Below are positions 12,427-25,485 of a stretch of DNA of 64,000 nt, one piece after another. The translations under genes were made by a program, and so were the position numbers. Numbering within the stretch: the first letter of the stretch is position 1; the number at the start of each line of letters is the position of its first letter. The stretch comes from Neodiprion pinetum (taxonomy: Eukaryota; Arthropoda; Insecta; Hymenoptera; Diprionidae), in the NCBI RefSeq assembly GCF_021155775.2, contig NC_060236.1:27852238-27916237 (forward strand), written 5' to 3'. The notes beneath the pieces were generated by a model, which saw nothing but the letters and a program-made list of their open reading frames with translations, made no database searches and was not told the DNA's origin.

Positions 12427-15400
12427 ATGGAGAAAGTAACCAGTGACGATGCCTCGATTTCCGATTCAAATAGAATTTTCAACAAGTTGCCACCATGGCT
12501 TGCAGAAATGACTGAGTATGTTCAGTTATTATAATAATTTTCATTAATTATTTCTCTCACCTCTATTTACCACCTCACGGTTTTGATTCAATCTGTATCA
12601 AACTGTTGACTTGATTATCTGCTGTATATGCATTTCCCAATTTGTGCACATTTTTTACTAACGTTAATTACAAAGATTTTGTTCCATTTTTAGGAGTGTG
12701 AAGAAACTAAAGACGCCAGAAGAAAGAGTGAATTTTCTTTCGTGCAAGCCATTTGCATCAGACGAATCTTCGATCAGTCCAGCTGTTTCTTCGATGATTA
12801 TCGGTGTTACAGAAAAAAGCAACAGGTACTTATGATTATTTCTATATCGGTAAATGAATCTGAAACTAATTGCTGCGTTAAAAAATACTGCAATTAAACA
12901 GTGGGTAGTTTTTATTTTTTTCATTAAAAATTACAATGCATTCCACACTGTTATTCAGAACAAACGAAGAGCCGCGTCAACTACCATTTACAGTTGAAAC
13001 TCCCGACGGAGTTGGCGGCTGTATTATCTTACAATCATCGACAACCGCTTCGCTTCCAAATACGCCGAAAGATGAACATGAATTTTCACGAGCCTACTCG
13101 GCACTCTCAGCCTTCAGTTTACCGGAGTCGAATGAAAACAAGTTCGCAATGTTGGATAAGTACCTGGAAAAAAAAGATGTCGAGAAAGCTACGGATTCTA
13201 AGAGTGGAGTAAAAAGTTGGGAACGCTTACATTCCCCTTTAGAGTCGAAACCATCTGCGGAAACCGAACAGCGGTTAGATCGTAGCGTGCTAGACAGAAA
13301 ACCATTCGAGAGACTCGCAGCTAATCATTCGGCCATTGACGTTCAGATAAAGAAAACTAGAAGAACGACCCGACAGCAGCAGCAAATCACCGGAAAACCT
13401 TCGAGAATTCACATACCACCCTACAGACGTACGAGTACTGATTTATTGGAAGAGGAAACTGGTTTGAATTTACCCATCGGTGAGTATTCGTTAGTTATTA
13501 CAGTTGAAGTTTGTTTTTCACCTTCCTCAAAATCATTATTTAAAATGTGAGAATTGCATTAATGGAATGAGAAAAGTTTATTTTCATGACGATGTTTCAA
13601 TTTGCACAGGAGTAGTGAGAAGGAAGCAAGATTATTTAGCCGGAGTTGCGTCGAGAGGAGATATTCGAGTAGAAAGCAGCGACCCTGTTAGGAGCGATGA
13701 AAAAATGATAAACGGAAATAGACTAAGAATTGAAACGACAGTTTCCGCACCTGCGTCTATTTCACAGCAGAAAAATGTCAGTAAATTACCGATAACAGAT
13801 AAAGTTGCAAAATTGAATCTACAAGCTTCTGGGAAACCAGCTCTCACCGAGGTTGTTAAAAAAAGTGTGCAAACAGATTTAAATCAAGCAGAAAGTAGTC
13901 CAAACTCACTCTTGTCCAATTGTAGGCGACCCTTGTATCACTACGAGCGATATCCACCAAAAGGTAGGTAATGCTCATTGTATAAAATGGTCCGATGCGT
14001 CGCATCAGACTGTTTGTTTCAAGCATGATGTACAATAAATTTACCTTCAAAACAATTAGTATCGCATTTTGATTTAGCTACCAATTAGAATTATGCTATT
14101 CAGTTTTTAATCTATCCCTGTGAAAATTCTTCTACGAAATTTTATCACCTGAGAAATTTTACAAGGTATTTGAACATTGATCAATTTCAGTGAAATATTT
14201 TCACCAAGGAGCAGAAGAATTACGTGTATTAAATATAACGCTGCCGTACAAATCCATGTAACGCAAGAATCTTAATTTAAGCTTTGACTTGCTTTATACA
14301 TAATAGAGAAAATGTTGCTTCGATTTTGGTAGGTAAAAGGATGCTTTGTAACAGTTGTGTAATAGCTACAGTACCTCGTAATTTGATTTCAGAAAACTCT
14401 ATTGCTTATGATTTCATAATACCTGAACTGCCACGTGGAACAACGCTTGTCATAGATATTTTAACAACGTGGGGTGACAAACACTACGTAGGGCTCAACG
14501 GAATTGAGATATTTTCTGACATAGGTGAACCCGTATGCATAAGCAAGGTGAAATTCTCAGTATATCTGCATCCAAAATCATCCTTAGAAAAAAAACTTGC
14601 CCTCGCCTACTCCAAATTATGTCGCTATTTTATTTCTATTTTGTATTAAGGAGTGTAGATGATCTCTTTACATTTTCAGATATGGGCTGACCCTACGGAT
14701 ATAAACGTGTTACCGGAGTACAACAACGATCCACGTGTTGTCGGCAATTTAATTAACGGAATAAATCAAACTACAGACGACTACAACTTGTGGCTTGCTC
14801 CGTACACAAGCGGAAGCCATCACTACATTCACATGACGTTTGAGGCAGCGGTAAATGTTGCAATGATCAGAATTTGGGTAAGATTTCAATGTAATGGTAC
14901 GATTGTTTTTCATTGTATTTTTCATATCGTTTCGATTGAGCTGAAAACGAGGAGTTATTGTCACTGCGCTGACTTATTTTCTTCCCAGAACTACAACAAA
15001 TCCAGAATTCATTCTTACAGAGGAGTTAGAGATGTTAAAATTACACTTGACGATGTTGTTATATTTGATGGTGAAATTGCCAGGGCATCCGGAGGTGTAT
15101 TTGGCAACATTAATTCGTTTGGAGATGTAAGTAATCGTGTATTGTCGTGTAAATCTTTCCAACATAGTCGATATTCACGATCGTCATTCAATTTTAGACG
15201 ATCCTCTTCACAACGGAAGGAAACATTTTGGAGCTGATATCGAAACACGATGCGACGTATTCTTTCGGCGCGGGTGAAATAGAATCACCGACAAAGGAAA
15301 CGGATCGACCAATAACAACTGATACAGGCGTTAGTAGGAAAATTTGATTAACAGTCACTATATTACTTTATGCATGAACATAAAAACTTCATCGCCTAAT

Positions 15401-17600
15401 GAACAGGAAGGACGTCCGCTGACTTGTGCCAGCTCTAATCAATCAAACTCGTCTAACTACAGCAGTAATATATTTTCGTACATTTGCAAAGAGGTCGAAT
15501 TAGTTCTTCTTTCCAATTGGGGACATTCCGGTCTCATCGGTAAGCTCGAATCTGACCCTATAATTGTTTTTTTTTTTTCTCATTTTATGAGCATTTTTTT
15601 TGTTACTTCCACTAATTAATTTTTCTGCGATTCACAGGGCTGACTGGAATAGAGTTGATAGGTGACCAGGATTCCACAATTCCTTTAACACAGGCCTCGT
15701 TATCCTGTAACGTTGGATGCAAGCATCTCAATCGATTGATAGATGGAAATAATTTGACTACAGAACCTAGCCACATGTGGGCCACTTATTTTTTACGAGG
15801 GGATAACCCGACTTTAACGATTACTTTTCAAACAGAGATATTTTTTACTGGAATAAGAATTTGGAACTACAATGCCTCCTTGGACCTTTCGTATTGCGGG
15901 GTCAGTTGTTTACGTCCTGTTTTTGCGCAAGGAACTTATCTCATGATTCATAACTTTTTTGTAATGTGTTATACTATTGTTGTTTTTTCATAGCTGTACA
16001 AAGTTATCTGAATAATTTACGTGACGTTATAAAACATTGAACAATAGTCATGAATCTTAACGTGATAAAACATACGGTAATTTATTCATATTCAGGTGAG
16101 GCAAATGCTTATTAAATTGGATGGGAAATCGGTGTGTAACGATTGTGATGGTTTTATGTTAAGAAGAGCACCGGGTAGTTGTCACTACGATTTTCTGCAA
16201 GAAATTAATTTTGCTAATCAGTCTGCGATATCAGAGCCATTGAAACATCGGATTACGTCAATTGATGCGTTTCTCAAAGGTAAGAATTTAATTACATAAT
16301 TTGAAGAAACATTCGCCTCATTTCATAATCTTTCATCAAACTCTACCAGCTAATCGCATGTGTGACAATGCCGACTACGAAGCTCCGATGATGCCGCAAG
16401 GATTCGTCTATCAAGTGATCATCTTTTCAACTTGGGGCGATTCTTATTACGTTGGCCTGACCGGTATCGAAATGTATGATTCTAGTGGATGCATGATTAA
16501 ATTAACGAAAGACAGTGAGTTTTACACGGATGCAAACTTATGTTTGAACATGTAGTTATTGTTACCTTGTGAAATTTATATGCCTGTTCTTACTTCACAC
16601 TTGTTGTTTTTTAGATATCACAGCCTACCCAGAAAGTGTGAACGTAATCGAGGGAGTAGACAACGATGTTCGCACTCCTGACAAATTAGTAGATGGTGTA
16701 AACGATACTACAGACGGTCATCACATGTGGCTGGCTCCAATTTTACCAAATCAGGTAAATGCTTTTTATTACTTTTCGCTCAAATGGTAACACACAACGT
16801 GGTATTTTATCCCCTTAAAGAATGTTGACTACCTCTACCAGTTACAAGTTTTAATATAAAATATATTCAATGTAAGATGTATAGATCAGTGAATATTTTC
16901 TTTTTTAGACCAACAGAATTTACATTATCTTTGACTCTCCGGTTATGGTATCTGCTATTAAAATGTGGAACTATAAAAAGACTCCACAGCGCGGAGTTAA
17001 AGAATTTGCTGTGAGTAAATTGAGCAGATGTCTTTATTTGAGAGAATTTTCTATTATCTGGATACGAAATCTATAATGCAATGAGAAAATTTTAATCTAC
17101 AGATATTAGTGGACGATTTGTTGGTCTACAATGGTGTTCTACATAGCCACATTCCTTACGGTACCGTATTGTTCAGTGGTAATAAGGATGATGCTTCTGA
17201 GAATCACAGTTTAATTCAGTAAGTATAGCTGTAAAACATAACGACATCATTCAAGTCTTGCGTGATGTAGATGGAGTAAAATATCTATATTAAATATGAA
17301 CCACCGGATACTTCAAATCAATTTATTGCACAGAGAAAACTTGAGACGTCGATAACAAGTTATTTTTCAAACTGTTTGCCTACAAACTCGACATTTTCTT
17401 CAAATGCAAACGTGAATGAGTAGCTCTATGAACTTCTGAACGAACTTTTCAGAAGTGCACAAATTGGTCAGGACACCAAGCTTTTAAATTTGGAAAGACG
17501 AGCTACGTCAGGTGGCGACTGTTATGCAGATCCATTGCTGCGACCGCATACATCACTGATGCAAGCCAATGTACGCAATAATACAAAACCCAATATGTGA
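12427..17600 (+). CDS. KATNIP: Katanin-interacting protein (KATNIP / KIAA0556 homologue)
   Basis: Exons: 12427-12515, 12694-12825, 12959-13479, 13610-13963, a short exon starting 14191, 14393-14547, 14680-14877, 14989-15126, 15198-15329, 15407-15539, 15638-15900, 16096-16279, 16350-16514, 16615-16754, 16909-17010, 17103-17218, 17453-17600 (TGA). About 1000 residues, shorter than the vertebrate protein. The C-terminal two thirds carries three tandem copies of the KATNIP repeat, each with a TWGDxxYVGLNGIE-like core (TTWGDKHYVGLNGIEIF; SNWGHSGLIG..LTGIEL; STWGDSYYVGLTGIEMY) followed by a DGVNxTTDxxHMWLAP-like segment. The N-terminal part is hydrophilic and poorly conserved. KATNIP binds katanin p60/p80 and stabilises microtubules at ciliary basal bodies in vertebrates and C. 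elegans. Only the donor of the 14191 exon is uncertain: ending at 14223 keeps the frame, but that donor (GTGTAT) is weak. Confidence 0.92.
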
Positions 17601-19488
17601 TTGATGTTCAAAAAGCATGAAGGTTTGATACACTGCATCCTTTTTGGAACGATTGCGTGATAACGTTTTAACGAGTACGAGCTGTTCACACATATAATGT
17701 GTTGAATGGCTAGATGTGTCAGTATCTAAATTTTTCCTCGAAACTTGGGACGCCAAATTCTGATGAAGTTACATAGAATTTGACTATCAAAGTCATTTTC
17801 TGATATGTATCGGAGGTTGGGGGCACGGTAGAAATATTTCTTTAACACTTGACTATGCAGCTATATCAAAATGTAAAATTACTGTGAATTAGGATTTTTG
17901 TATATTCGTAATAGATGCCAATACACACGTATACATGTAGGTATCGATATCAGCCTGGTACTAATAAGAAGTTATTCACTGCCATTACAAAAAATGTCTC
18001 CTGTAATAAGTCATATCCCATTGCGACTGAAATTAACATTGAACAATAGTTGAGCATAGATGCATAAGTTTGATTTTGACTTCATTATTTTATTCCATGC
18101 TTTTATTTGGGACCTATTACATTATTGTAATGGATCTTATCCACATAAAAGGAAAATGTCTCTCTGCAAATTGTACAAATGTTGTAATAGATAACAATAA
18201 ATATTGGAGTACCTTGCATAGCCTCCGTTTTCCTCCCTTATGCACCAGCTATTATAGTTATATTACGCAGCTGTATGTACATACCAAAATTCAATCATTT
18301 TCCAACTATAAATTTGAATTTTATTCATAGATTTGCATTTACGTTTCAGTTTTATAGAATTCGCTAGAGTAGGTACTGTATTTATACGAATTTAGTTTAT
18401 ATACAACTTTTGACCTTGGGCAAACTGTAGTATATGACGTTGACAACGTATGTGAACGTGCTTCCATTTATTCACTGACATAGGTATGAGTAGTTATGCA
18501 TCAGTGCATTTTTTATAGTATCGCTACCGAACAACGGAGGGTGACGTACCTCGAACCCAGTCATCTGATTGGCTACCCTCAACTGATGGCGGGCTACACG
18601 CGCAGCAACTTCACACGACTCAAATAATCGCCACATCTTTCAGCATTCGTCTGTCACCGATCAACTTTGAAAGTTCGTTCGAGCTCCGTAAATCTAGTGC
18701 GTGTGGTATTTGCTATGCTGTGCAAGTGTAATTGGAGGCCCAAATCCTTTTACTATCGGATTAATCAAAATAGATATTGTGTCGAGGAATGTTGTATCCT
18801 GAACTGTGCAAATAGGTCTTTTCACCGTATCAAAAGACGAAATAAATTTTGGTTCAAAAAGAACGTTATTGTGTTTGGTGAAAAACTTTATTATTTGTAC
18901 GTTTTGTAGTGCGAGGGGAGACATTTTTTGTACTTTTAACATGTCTTGTGTGTGAAGTGAGTGAACCACGGAGCGAACAACGATTTCCGAGCGACGGCCA
19001 TCTTGCATAAGGTAAGAAACTAGTTTGGACCTGTTGAGACGTAAGGTGCAGGGACCTGTTGTGTCGAGTTCGGCGGGTTCGACTTTGCAGGTCAGGTGAT
19101 ACAATGATTTATTTAAAATTTCTTTGACCGGTCAACTTATACGTTACGAATAGTCGTAATTTTTACTTACGTGAATTATGGTAAATACGGTACGTGTCGG
19201 TAAATGTAACTACTGGATAAAATTGCAAACTGTACACCTATGTATGCACTCGTATCTAGTATAGTCTTATGCTTGGCACGTCAAGTTTAAAATTGAGTCT
19301 TTGTGAAAATTTCATGATTATTTTATAGTCGAAAATTGTCAAACATTCCTACAATCCCAGTTTGAAGCATTTGTCAATGAAGCTAGCGATTAAAATTTAC
19401 CAATATTAAATTATGCGTGCAATCATGAACATCAACAAGATTTCCAACTTGTCAATAGAGTCGAAACTGATACTAAGATTCTTTGCAG
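17601..19488. other. Intergenic region and probable promoter of the 19-21 kb gene
   Basis: AT-rich up to about 18.5 kb with nothing recognised. From about 18.53 kb it becomes richer in CpG and contains an ATTGG (inverted CCAAT) word near 18570. A likely untranslated exon ends at 19011 with a strong donor (AAG then GTAAGA). A GGCCATCTTG word at 18996-19005 resembles the YY1-type motif often found just downstream of housekeeping start sites. The remaining 19012-19488 reads as intron. Confidence 0.45.
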
Positions 19489-19543
19489 ATTGAAGGACAA
19501 AAACCGATTGAAGGAACAACGAACATCCTACAAGTATTCTGCG

Positions 19544-21255
19544 ATGGGTAAGTTTTTCCTGCTATAAAATATTTCGACACTCTGCCACTTGATGGACTGA
19601 CGAAAGTAACAAATTAGTGAGTTTTTCTGAAAGTGCCGTGTCACATTGACGTCACAAACTTCAACCTGGCTAGTTTTTTATATATGATTAGATTTGCCTG
19701 CAACTAATGTATCCCAATACTTTGGAATATTGGTCTTTATAAAATGTGTATACCTATACACACACATATATCACGTATATATGTATATATATATCTGAAG
19801 TGACAAGAATCTGTACAAAATGGCTACCGTTCAATTGGCGTGACGGCACCACGATTAATCCAATCCAGTGTATATATATATATATATATATCAGTGGTCG
19901 TGTTGGTGTCCGCAGCGCCCACTGGTGGCCGCGAGCCAAACTTTTGAAAAGGGCTGAACTGTTTCAAATTTGATTGAATCTTTCACTCGTGAAAGCGGAG
20001 ATGAGGGCCGTCTAGACCAATCAGAAGCCAGCTGTAAACGAAAAATCCTTTCACGGGTGAAAAGCGCCATCTAGACAAATCAGAAGGCAGCTTTAATCAG
20101 ATATTTAACACGAAACTTGTAATGTCAAACATCTGTTGCTGCTTTTGCTGTACATACATGGATGAATATCGCGGTTGCCACGTCAGGCGAATATAATAAT
20201 AAGTCGGGGAATCCCTTGTCGGACAATGTTGAATTGATTTGTTATGTTCGTATTATTTATAATTCAATTCACGAACTTGAATTTGTACGTGCTGACTGAT
20301 TATAACTCATAGCATTTTTTTGCACTTACCAAGCATGTGTCGAAATTGTATTATTAGAACGAGATAAGACAAGAAAACAGATATTGTACATATTTTAGAA
20401 GAAACAATGTTTTCTCTACTTTCGTTCTTCAAAAAAAAAAAACGCATCGAGACAGTGGCTGAAGTGTTGGATTACACAGTCGCCGAAGATGCTTTCGAAA
20501 CATTGGTCGTGAGCAAAAATATCAAGCCGGTGAGATGCGCTCCAGTATTGAACTTGCCGTATTCATCATCTCAAAGTGAACCAGTAACGATAAGGCTAGT
20601 CCAAGGCTCATCAGATTCAAAATCTGCCAAGGAAAAAACAGGAACTTGCAGTCAGCCTCTAAAAAAATCAAGCAGCAGAGAGGCGCGATATTCTGTTTCA
20701 AATGTAACATCACGGAAACAAGAAGCCATATCTGTTCCACAATTTCATGAGGCATCTTCCTTGCGTGCAGAACAATCGCTCAGAACTGATGTCGCTAGGT
20801 TGTATCCAGATTTGAAATCTACGGGTACAAAGGGATGTTCTCAAAACGTGCGAACCGATCCTGGGACTCTTTCAAAAAACAAAGAGAAATCCATACACGA
20901 TATTGCTGATGAAATAAAGTGCGAGATTCAACAGAGAATCATTTTTTCCAGCGTGATAAAAAAAAATTTCGAACAATTCAAAAACAACACTATTAAAGAT
21001 GTAACAATAATGATGTCAATACTCACCAACTCGTCGAAATTGGACTATAATTTTGACAAAGAATTAAAAGTGCAAAGTGATTATTCCCATGTTACAAAAT
21101 ACATCAAGTTGCAATCATTCAAAGATGTTCAAAAGCATCATGAGAAACTTAACGAACCTACAAAAAGACAACGGGATGATCCAGCGTTTCCTAGTTATTT
21201 TAAAAAATTACGCTGCTACAAGGGAAAAAAGAGTGATGTGGTTGACTGTGACTGA
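19544..21255 (+). CDS. Unrecognised lysine/serine-rich protein (286 aa)
   Basis: I do not recognise this protein. A small exon, 19489-19547, sits behind a good acceptor and ends in ATGG followed by GTAAGT. Joined to the exon at 20399-21255 it gives the in-frame start MEETMFSLLSFF, so the initiator codon would lie in a separate exon four nucleotides before the junction. An untranslated exon ending at 19011 probably precedes it. The protein starts with a short hydrophobic stretch followed by KKKKR, then VAEVLDYTVAEDAFETLVV. The middle is Ser/Lys-rich and likely disordered, and the C-terminal 100 residues are Lys-rich, ending in KKSDVVDCD. There is no signal peptide or obvious enzyme motif. It is convergent with RINT1. 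Alternative: translation starts at the in-frame Met at 20407, giving 282 residues. Confidence 0.6.
19901..19985 (+). repeat. Single-arm relative of the 47.2 kb inverted repeat
   Basis: It contains TTGGTGTCCGCAGCGCC, GTGGCCGCGAGCCAAA, TTGAAAAGGGCTGAA and CAAATTTGATTGAA in the same order as one arm of the inverted-repeat element at 47179-47477. It lies in the intron of the unrecognised gene, next to a TA microsatellite at about 19870-19890. Confidence 0.6.
19981..20100 (+). repeat. Imperfect tandem duplication
   Basis: Two diverged copies of a roughly 55-bp unit: TTTCACTCGTGAAAGCG...GTCTAGACCAATCAGAAG, then TTTCACGGGTGAAAAGCG...ATCTAGACAAATCAGAAG. Each begins with a short palindrome (TTTCACnnGTGAAA). 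It directly follows the repeat arm above. Confidence 0.6.
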
Positions 21256-21845
21256 CGAAACTTATCTGCTAAAAATTTGTTTACACAATTGTTCGTACTT
21301 AAAAAACACCACATGCCAAAATTATTCTCTGCCTTTTTATTGATGGTATGAAGTGTTCTGATAGTTTAGAAAAGACTGCAAATATTTAGTTTAAAATCAA
21401 GACAATGTATTATGAATTCGCAAAAAAAATTGCATTACTCTATATTTTAGATAATAGAGTGCAATTTTACTATTAGTTGATTCCATATGCGTGAGAGTCG
21501 TTTTTGATTTGGAATCTTGCGAACATATTGATTAAATTTGCGGCATACGACTTGCTATTCGAATGACAGAGAGAAAGCTTGATTGTCGTGTGGTCCGAAG
21601 TCGTACTATTGTTTGAATACGTTTACTTATGGATAATTGTATTATTTAATAATAGAAAGAAAAAAAAATGTATCTACGCAGAACTTGTTTTATTTTTTTA
21701 ATGTTTAATATTCATATATAAAAGAAAAATTTTCAAGTTAAATCGTAATTATATTATTGTATACCCAAGGTGTGAGAATATCTAGGCTAAGCTTATTTTT
21801 CTTTATCTATTTACAGTGGAAAATTTATTTTCTCCATTTCGTTAG

Positions 21846-24800
21846 TTATTGCGAACTTATATCAGTTCTGTTTCGTAGTACTGTTATTGCTATGTCTTCT
21901 GTCATTTTATAAATTCCAACATCCGCTAGTACTTCAGCTGTATCTTCGTTACCCTCCAATGCTTCTAACAAGAGCATCGCTGAACCTAAAGCCATGTTTA
22001 AAAGAATCGTGGCCTCCTTGATCCTGTGCAATATTCATAAATTAATACAATCACAGAATAATACTAGCGCAAATAATAGATTAATAGATCAAAGATTGAT
22101 GTTTGAAAAAAGTTCAAGTTAAGAATAAGTTTCAAAATAAGAATCTCTACCTTGGCGATTACAGACTATGTAGCTCGCACTTTCAGTATTTCATGGGGAT
22201 TAAGATTATTAGGCTATTCGGGTCGTTAGCACGTACATCACTACTACAATCTACTGTTTTGGTTTCCGGACATAACTATTGAAGGTTTGAGTATACTTAC
22301 AGCGGAAAGTAAGCTTCTGGCTTGTTTGTATACAAACCAAAGAGCGGAAGGAGATTTCTGACAATATCATATTGTAATTGAGCAGCTCCCCCAGAGTTGA
22401 ATTGATTGACCACAGCAATCTCCTCTAGCAAATACTGAAGAAAAAAAATGTCGATTACGTTAATCAATTTTGTCATCTTATAGAAAAATCGTGCACAATG
22501 TAGCATAATAAGCTAGGTTTGTAACCTACTTGATCGAGTTGCGCCGCAAGATTCTTCCAAGTCTTGTTAAACAACGGTAGTGCAAGAATGTCTTGAAGTG
22601 TGTTAAGACGAGCAGCCAGCTCTTGAAACATGGGACAACCACTCGGGGTTACGGATAACGACGCCAATTCTTTTTCTGATTGCATTGCAAACCATCTACA
22701 ATCAGTAACTAGGATTAGATATTCAGGGTCAAAAACTTTTATTGTTGCAAGTTGATGTATTTGATATTACTTGTCAGTTCTGTACGGTCTGCTTTTAGCT
22801 TTCACATCCAGTGCCACAGAGTTGCTTATTTCGTTCACCAACTCGCGTTCCAACCTTTGTAGTAATGCGAGAGCTTCGTCGAATACAGAATCATCTTCGT
22901 CCCCAGGATTTTCAGAAGTTTCAGCCAATTTCTCTACAGACAATTCTGTTACATCTGATTGTTTTTTGAAATAGTGAAGCTGCAAGAAGTGCTGAGAACA
23001 GAAAAACAAAACTCAAGGTATTTTACTTGTCTGTTCTTGCACCGCTTGTTGCTTTTCACTTCTTCACTTACAACAGTGGCACCCCATTCTTTGAGAACAC
23101 TAGATACATAGTGCAGTGTATTCAAAATTCGAGGCATGATAGAAGTCAGCGGATCTTCATAATCCTCGTGCAGCAATTGCAGCAATCGAACACGCCAATC
23201 GTCCACCAGTTCTAGCTGTAGTTCGAGAAATTGTAACCTATTGGGTGAAAAAATTGATGGATTGTTAAGGAGGATGTAACAAAGCAAGAAAGTTGATATT
23301 TATGACTCACCTGTGACCAGGTTGTGGCAGATGACTATATCTATCAGTGATAGTCATTAGAAGAGTGAGAAAAGCTTCCGCACACTCCGTTACTTTCATG
23401 TCGTCTATATCTGTACCCATTAATCTTTCCCATGCGGTCTCAGAGCTCAAAATAGCGTCCATTTTTTCCGTTGCATCTGCAATATAATATTCAAGTCACA
23501 ATATACGTAATATTTAATTTTTAACACACTTTAGACATCTTGCAAGTCGATTCGTTTACACGAAAGTTACCCTGATTCAAATAATAGTACATTAAGAATT
23601 CGTTTTACATACTCCATGGAATATAAAAACGTCTAAGTGTAGAAAAATATTGCTCATTGTCGGTAGAGTAATGCTTACATTTCTTCTCCATATTAACCCA
23701 TTTGACAAAAATCTGTGCTTGAGTTAGTACAAAAACGGTGGCTGGTTGACTAGCTGGATATAACAACGTGTCTCTTAACTCTCTTTCAAAGCCTAGAGCC
23801 TCGTCGATTAGATGTGCGAAGAGAGCATCGTCGTACTGCATGTTGGGTAATTCGGAATATAACTTTTCCACAGCAAGTTGGACCAGCCCTCGCATGAATT
23901 CAACCTGGATAAATTATTTATGAAAATGGAACAAAGAGAAAATTAACTGTGAGTTTTTTTTCTCACGAGAATCTAGCCTTTGTTTTGTTATTTAAACACA
24001 TTTGAAGCGAACTTCTAAATACCTTAGCATTGATGTGATCAAGTCCCAAAGAATTTGCGATTGGTTGAACATTCATCCTCACCCATTCGGTGTGATCTCT
24101 GATCCATGTAAGTATCTGAGTGAAAAACCACTCAGGTTTGTCCAAACGGTTAGTTTGTTTTGCACCTGTGAAATGGTATATGAATCTACGTCTAAGGGGA
24201 CGAATCAGCAGTAAGATTGGCAAGCTCACTGGTATAAAATCGGTTAGAAGCGACGAGGTAACCGCAGGTTTCGCTGTTTCTTCTCTATCCGTCAATCTGA
24301 GTTAAGGATCAATTTCAGAGTTCATAGGGAAGTTACATGATTTCGAGCTACATCAATTAATTCTTGATGCAAAGGATACGGTAGCTGCAGTTGCAGCAAG
24401 TATTCCGTAACTGTGCTGAACCTTGCCATTGCATCTAGCGAAGGAGTAGTCGACAAATTCAAATTGCTGCCACAAAATGGCCATTTCAGTGCCTTCAGAA
24501 TTTCGTTGTATTCTCTGTAAAATTTTAAGGATTGTAGAAAAGTAAATACCATGGAGCTGTGTTACCTTGATCGAATAATCGATGATGATTTTGCCTCCAT
24601 TTTTTTGACCAAGGTAAACATTTAATAATAATAGGTATTCGTGCTGTTTATTCAAACAATAGCTCGCCTGTACTTACGCTGTAAATTTATCTTTGAGATA
24701 ATTATGCCAAAAGTGGAGAGTGTCGTGTAGATAAGTTACAAGATGATGACAAGTGGACGATTGTAATTGTGAATTTCTTTCCGTCAAGTTAGCGTACAGA

Positions 24801-25485
24801 GTTATCGTCAGCTTGTCATCCTTTGCTAATAGAGAACCCTCTATTTCATCACTGTAAAATCAATGATTTTTTCAGTTAGTCGACTGTATAAAGTACAAGA
24901 ATTTGGAAAAGTTGTATTAGTTTATCGAACGTCGAGTATTTTCTCATCGAGTCAGAGTGTTAAAGCTAAAGTATTGTTTTGTACCATATATCCTCGATGG
25001 ATTTGACCAAGTACAAGTACGACAACGCTCTTTGTAGCTCTTCTATTTTATCAACATTTTCTCGAATCCCATCAATTTTGGAATCCTGCTGAAGCTGTTC
25101 AATGAGAACTTGTTCCAAATCATTGCTGATTTTTACCAATTCTTCTATTTCATTGTTTATCCTATCAACTCCTTCTATAGCTGCTTTAACCTTTGACGGA
25201 GCCTCCGTTGATGCCAGCGACAGCTTACACATGGCAAAAAAATAAATGAGAATATTAATCAGATATAATTAAATATGTAGCATTTTCTGTTAAATGATTA
25301 TTTTTTGAATGATTTCGTGAATGAATATTGAAGTAAGATACTCAATTTTGACTCACCGATTTTTCGATGTTATTTCTCTCGTGTTGTAACCGCTCGTGTA
25401 GTTGAGGAATTTTTCCAAGGTTTTTTAAATCCGAACCCAATTCGGCATTGAATTCTTGTATGACTTTGACCTTGATTGGATCCAT
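21846..25485 (-). CDS. RINT1: RAD50-interactor 1 / TIP20 family vesicle-tethering protein
   Basis: Twelve exons on the minus strand: 25357-25485, 24985-25223, 24678-24851, 24380-24514, 24023-24296, 23679-23904, 23311-23476, 23072-23237, 22771-22991, 22530-22695, 22301-22434, 21846-22023 (TAA). About 735 residues, close to vertebrate RINT1. The N-terminus is coiled-coil-like (LHERLQHERNN, EIEELVKISNDLEQ). The body is the TIP20/RINT1 domain with recognisable blocks: PLRRRFIYHFTGAKQTN, KPEWFFTQILTWIRDHTEW, MDAILSSETAWE, ITDRYSHLP, LQFLELQLELVDDWR, FNSGGAAQLQYD. The family works with ZW10 and NAG in the NRZ complex that tethers Golgi-derived vesicles at the ER. An AATAAA signal lies about 20 bp past the stop. 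The end of exon 4 is ambiguous: the more obvious donor at 24337 would leave a 40-bp intron and break the frame, whereas an internal GTATCC donor after 24380 keeps it. Confidence 0.95.
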
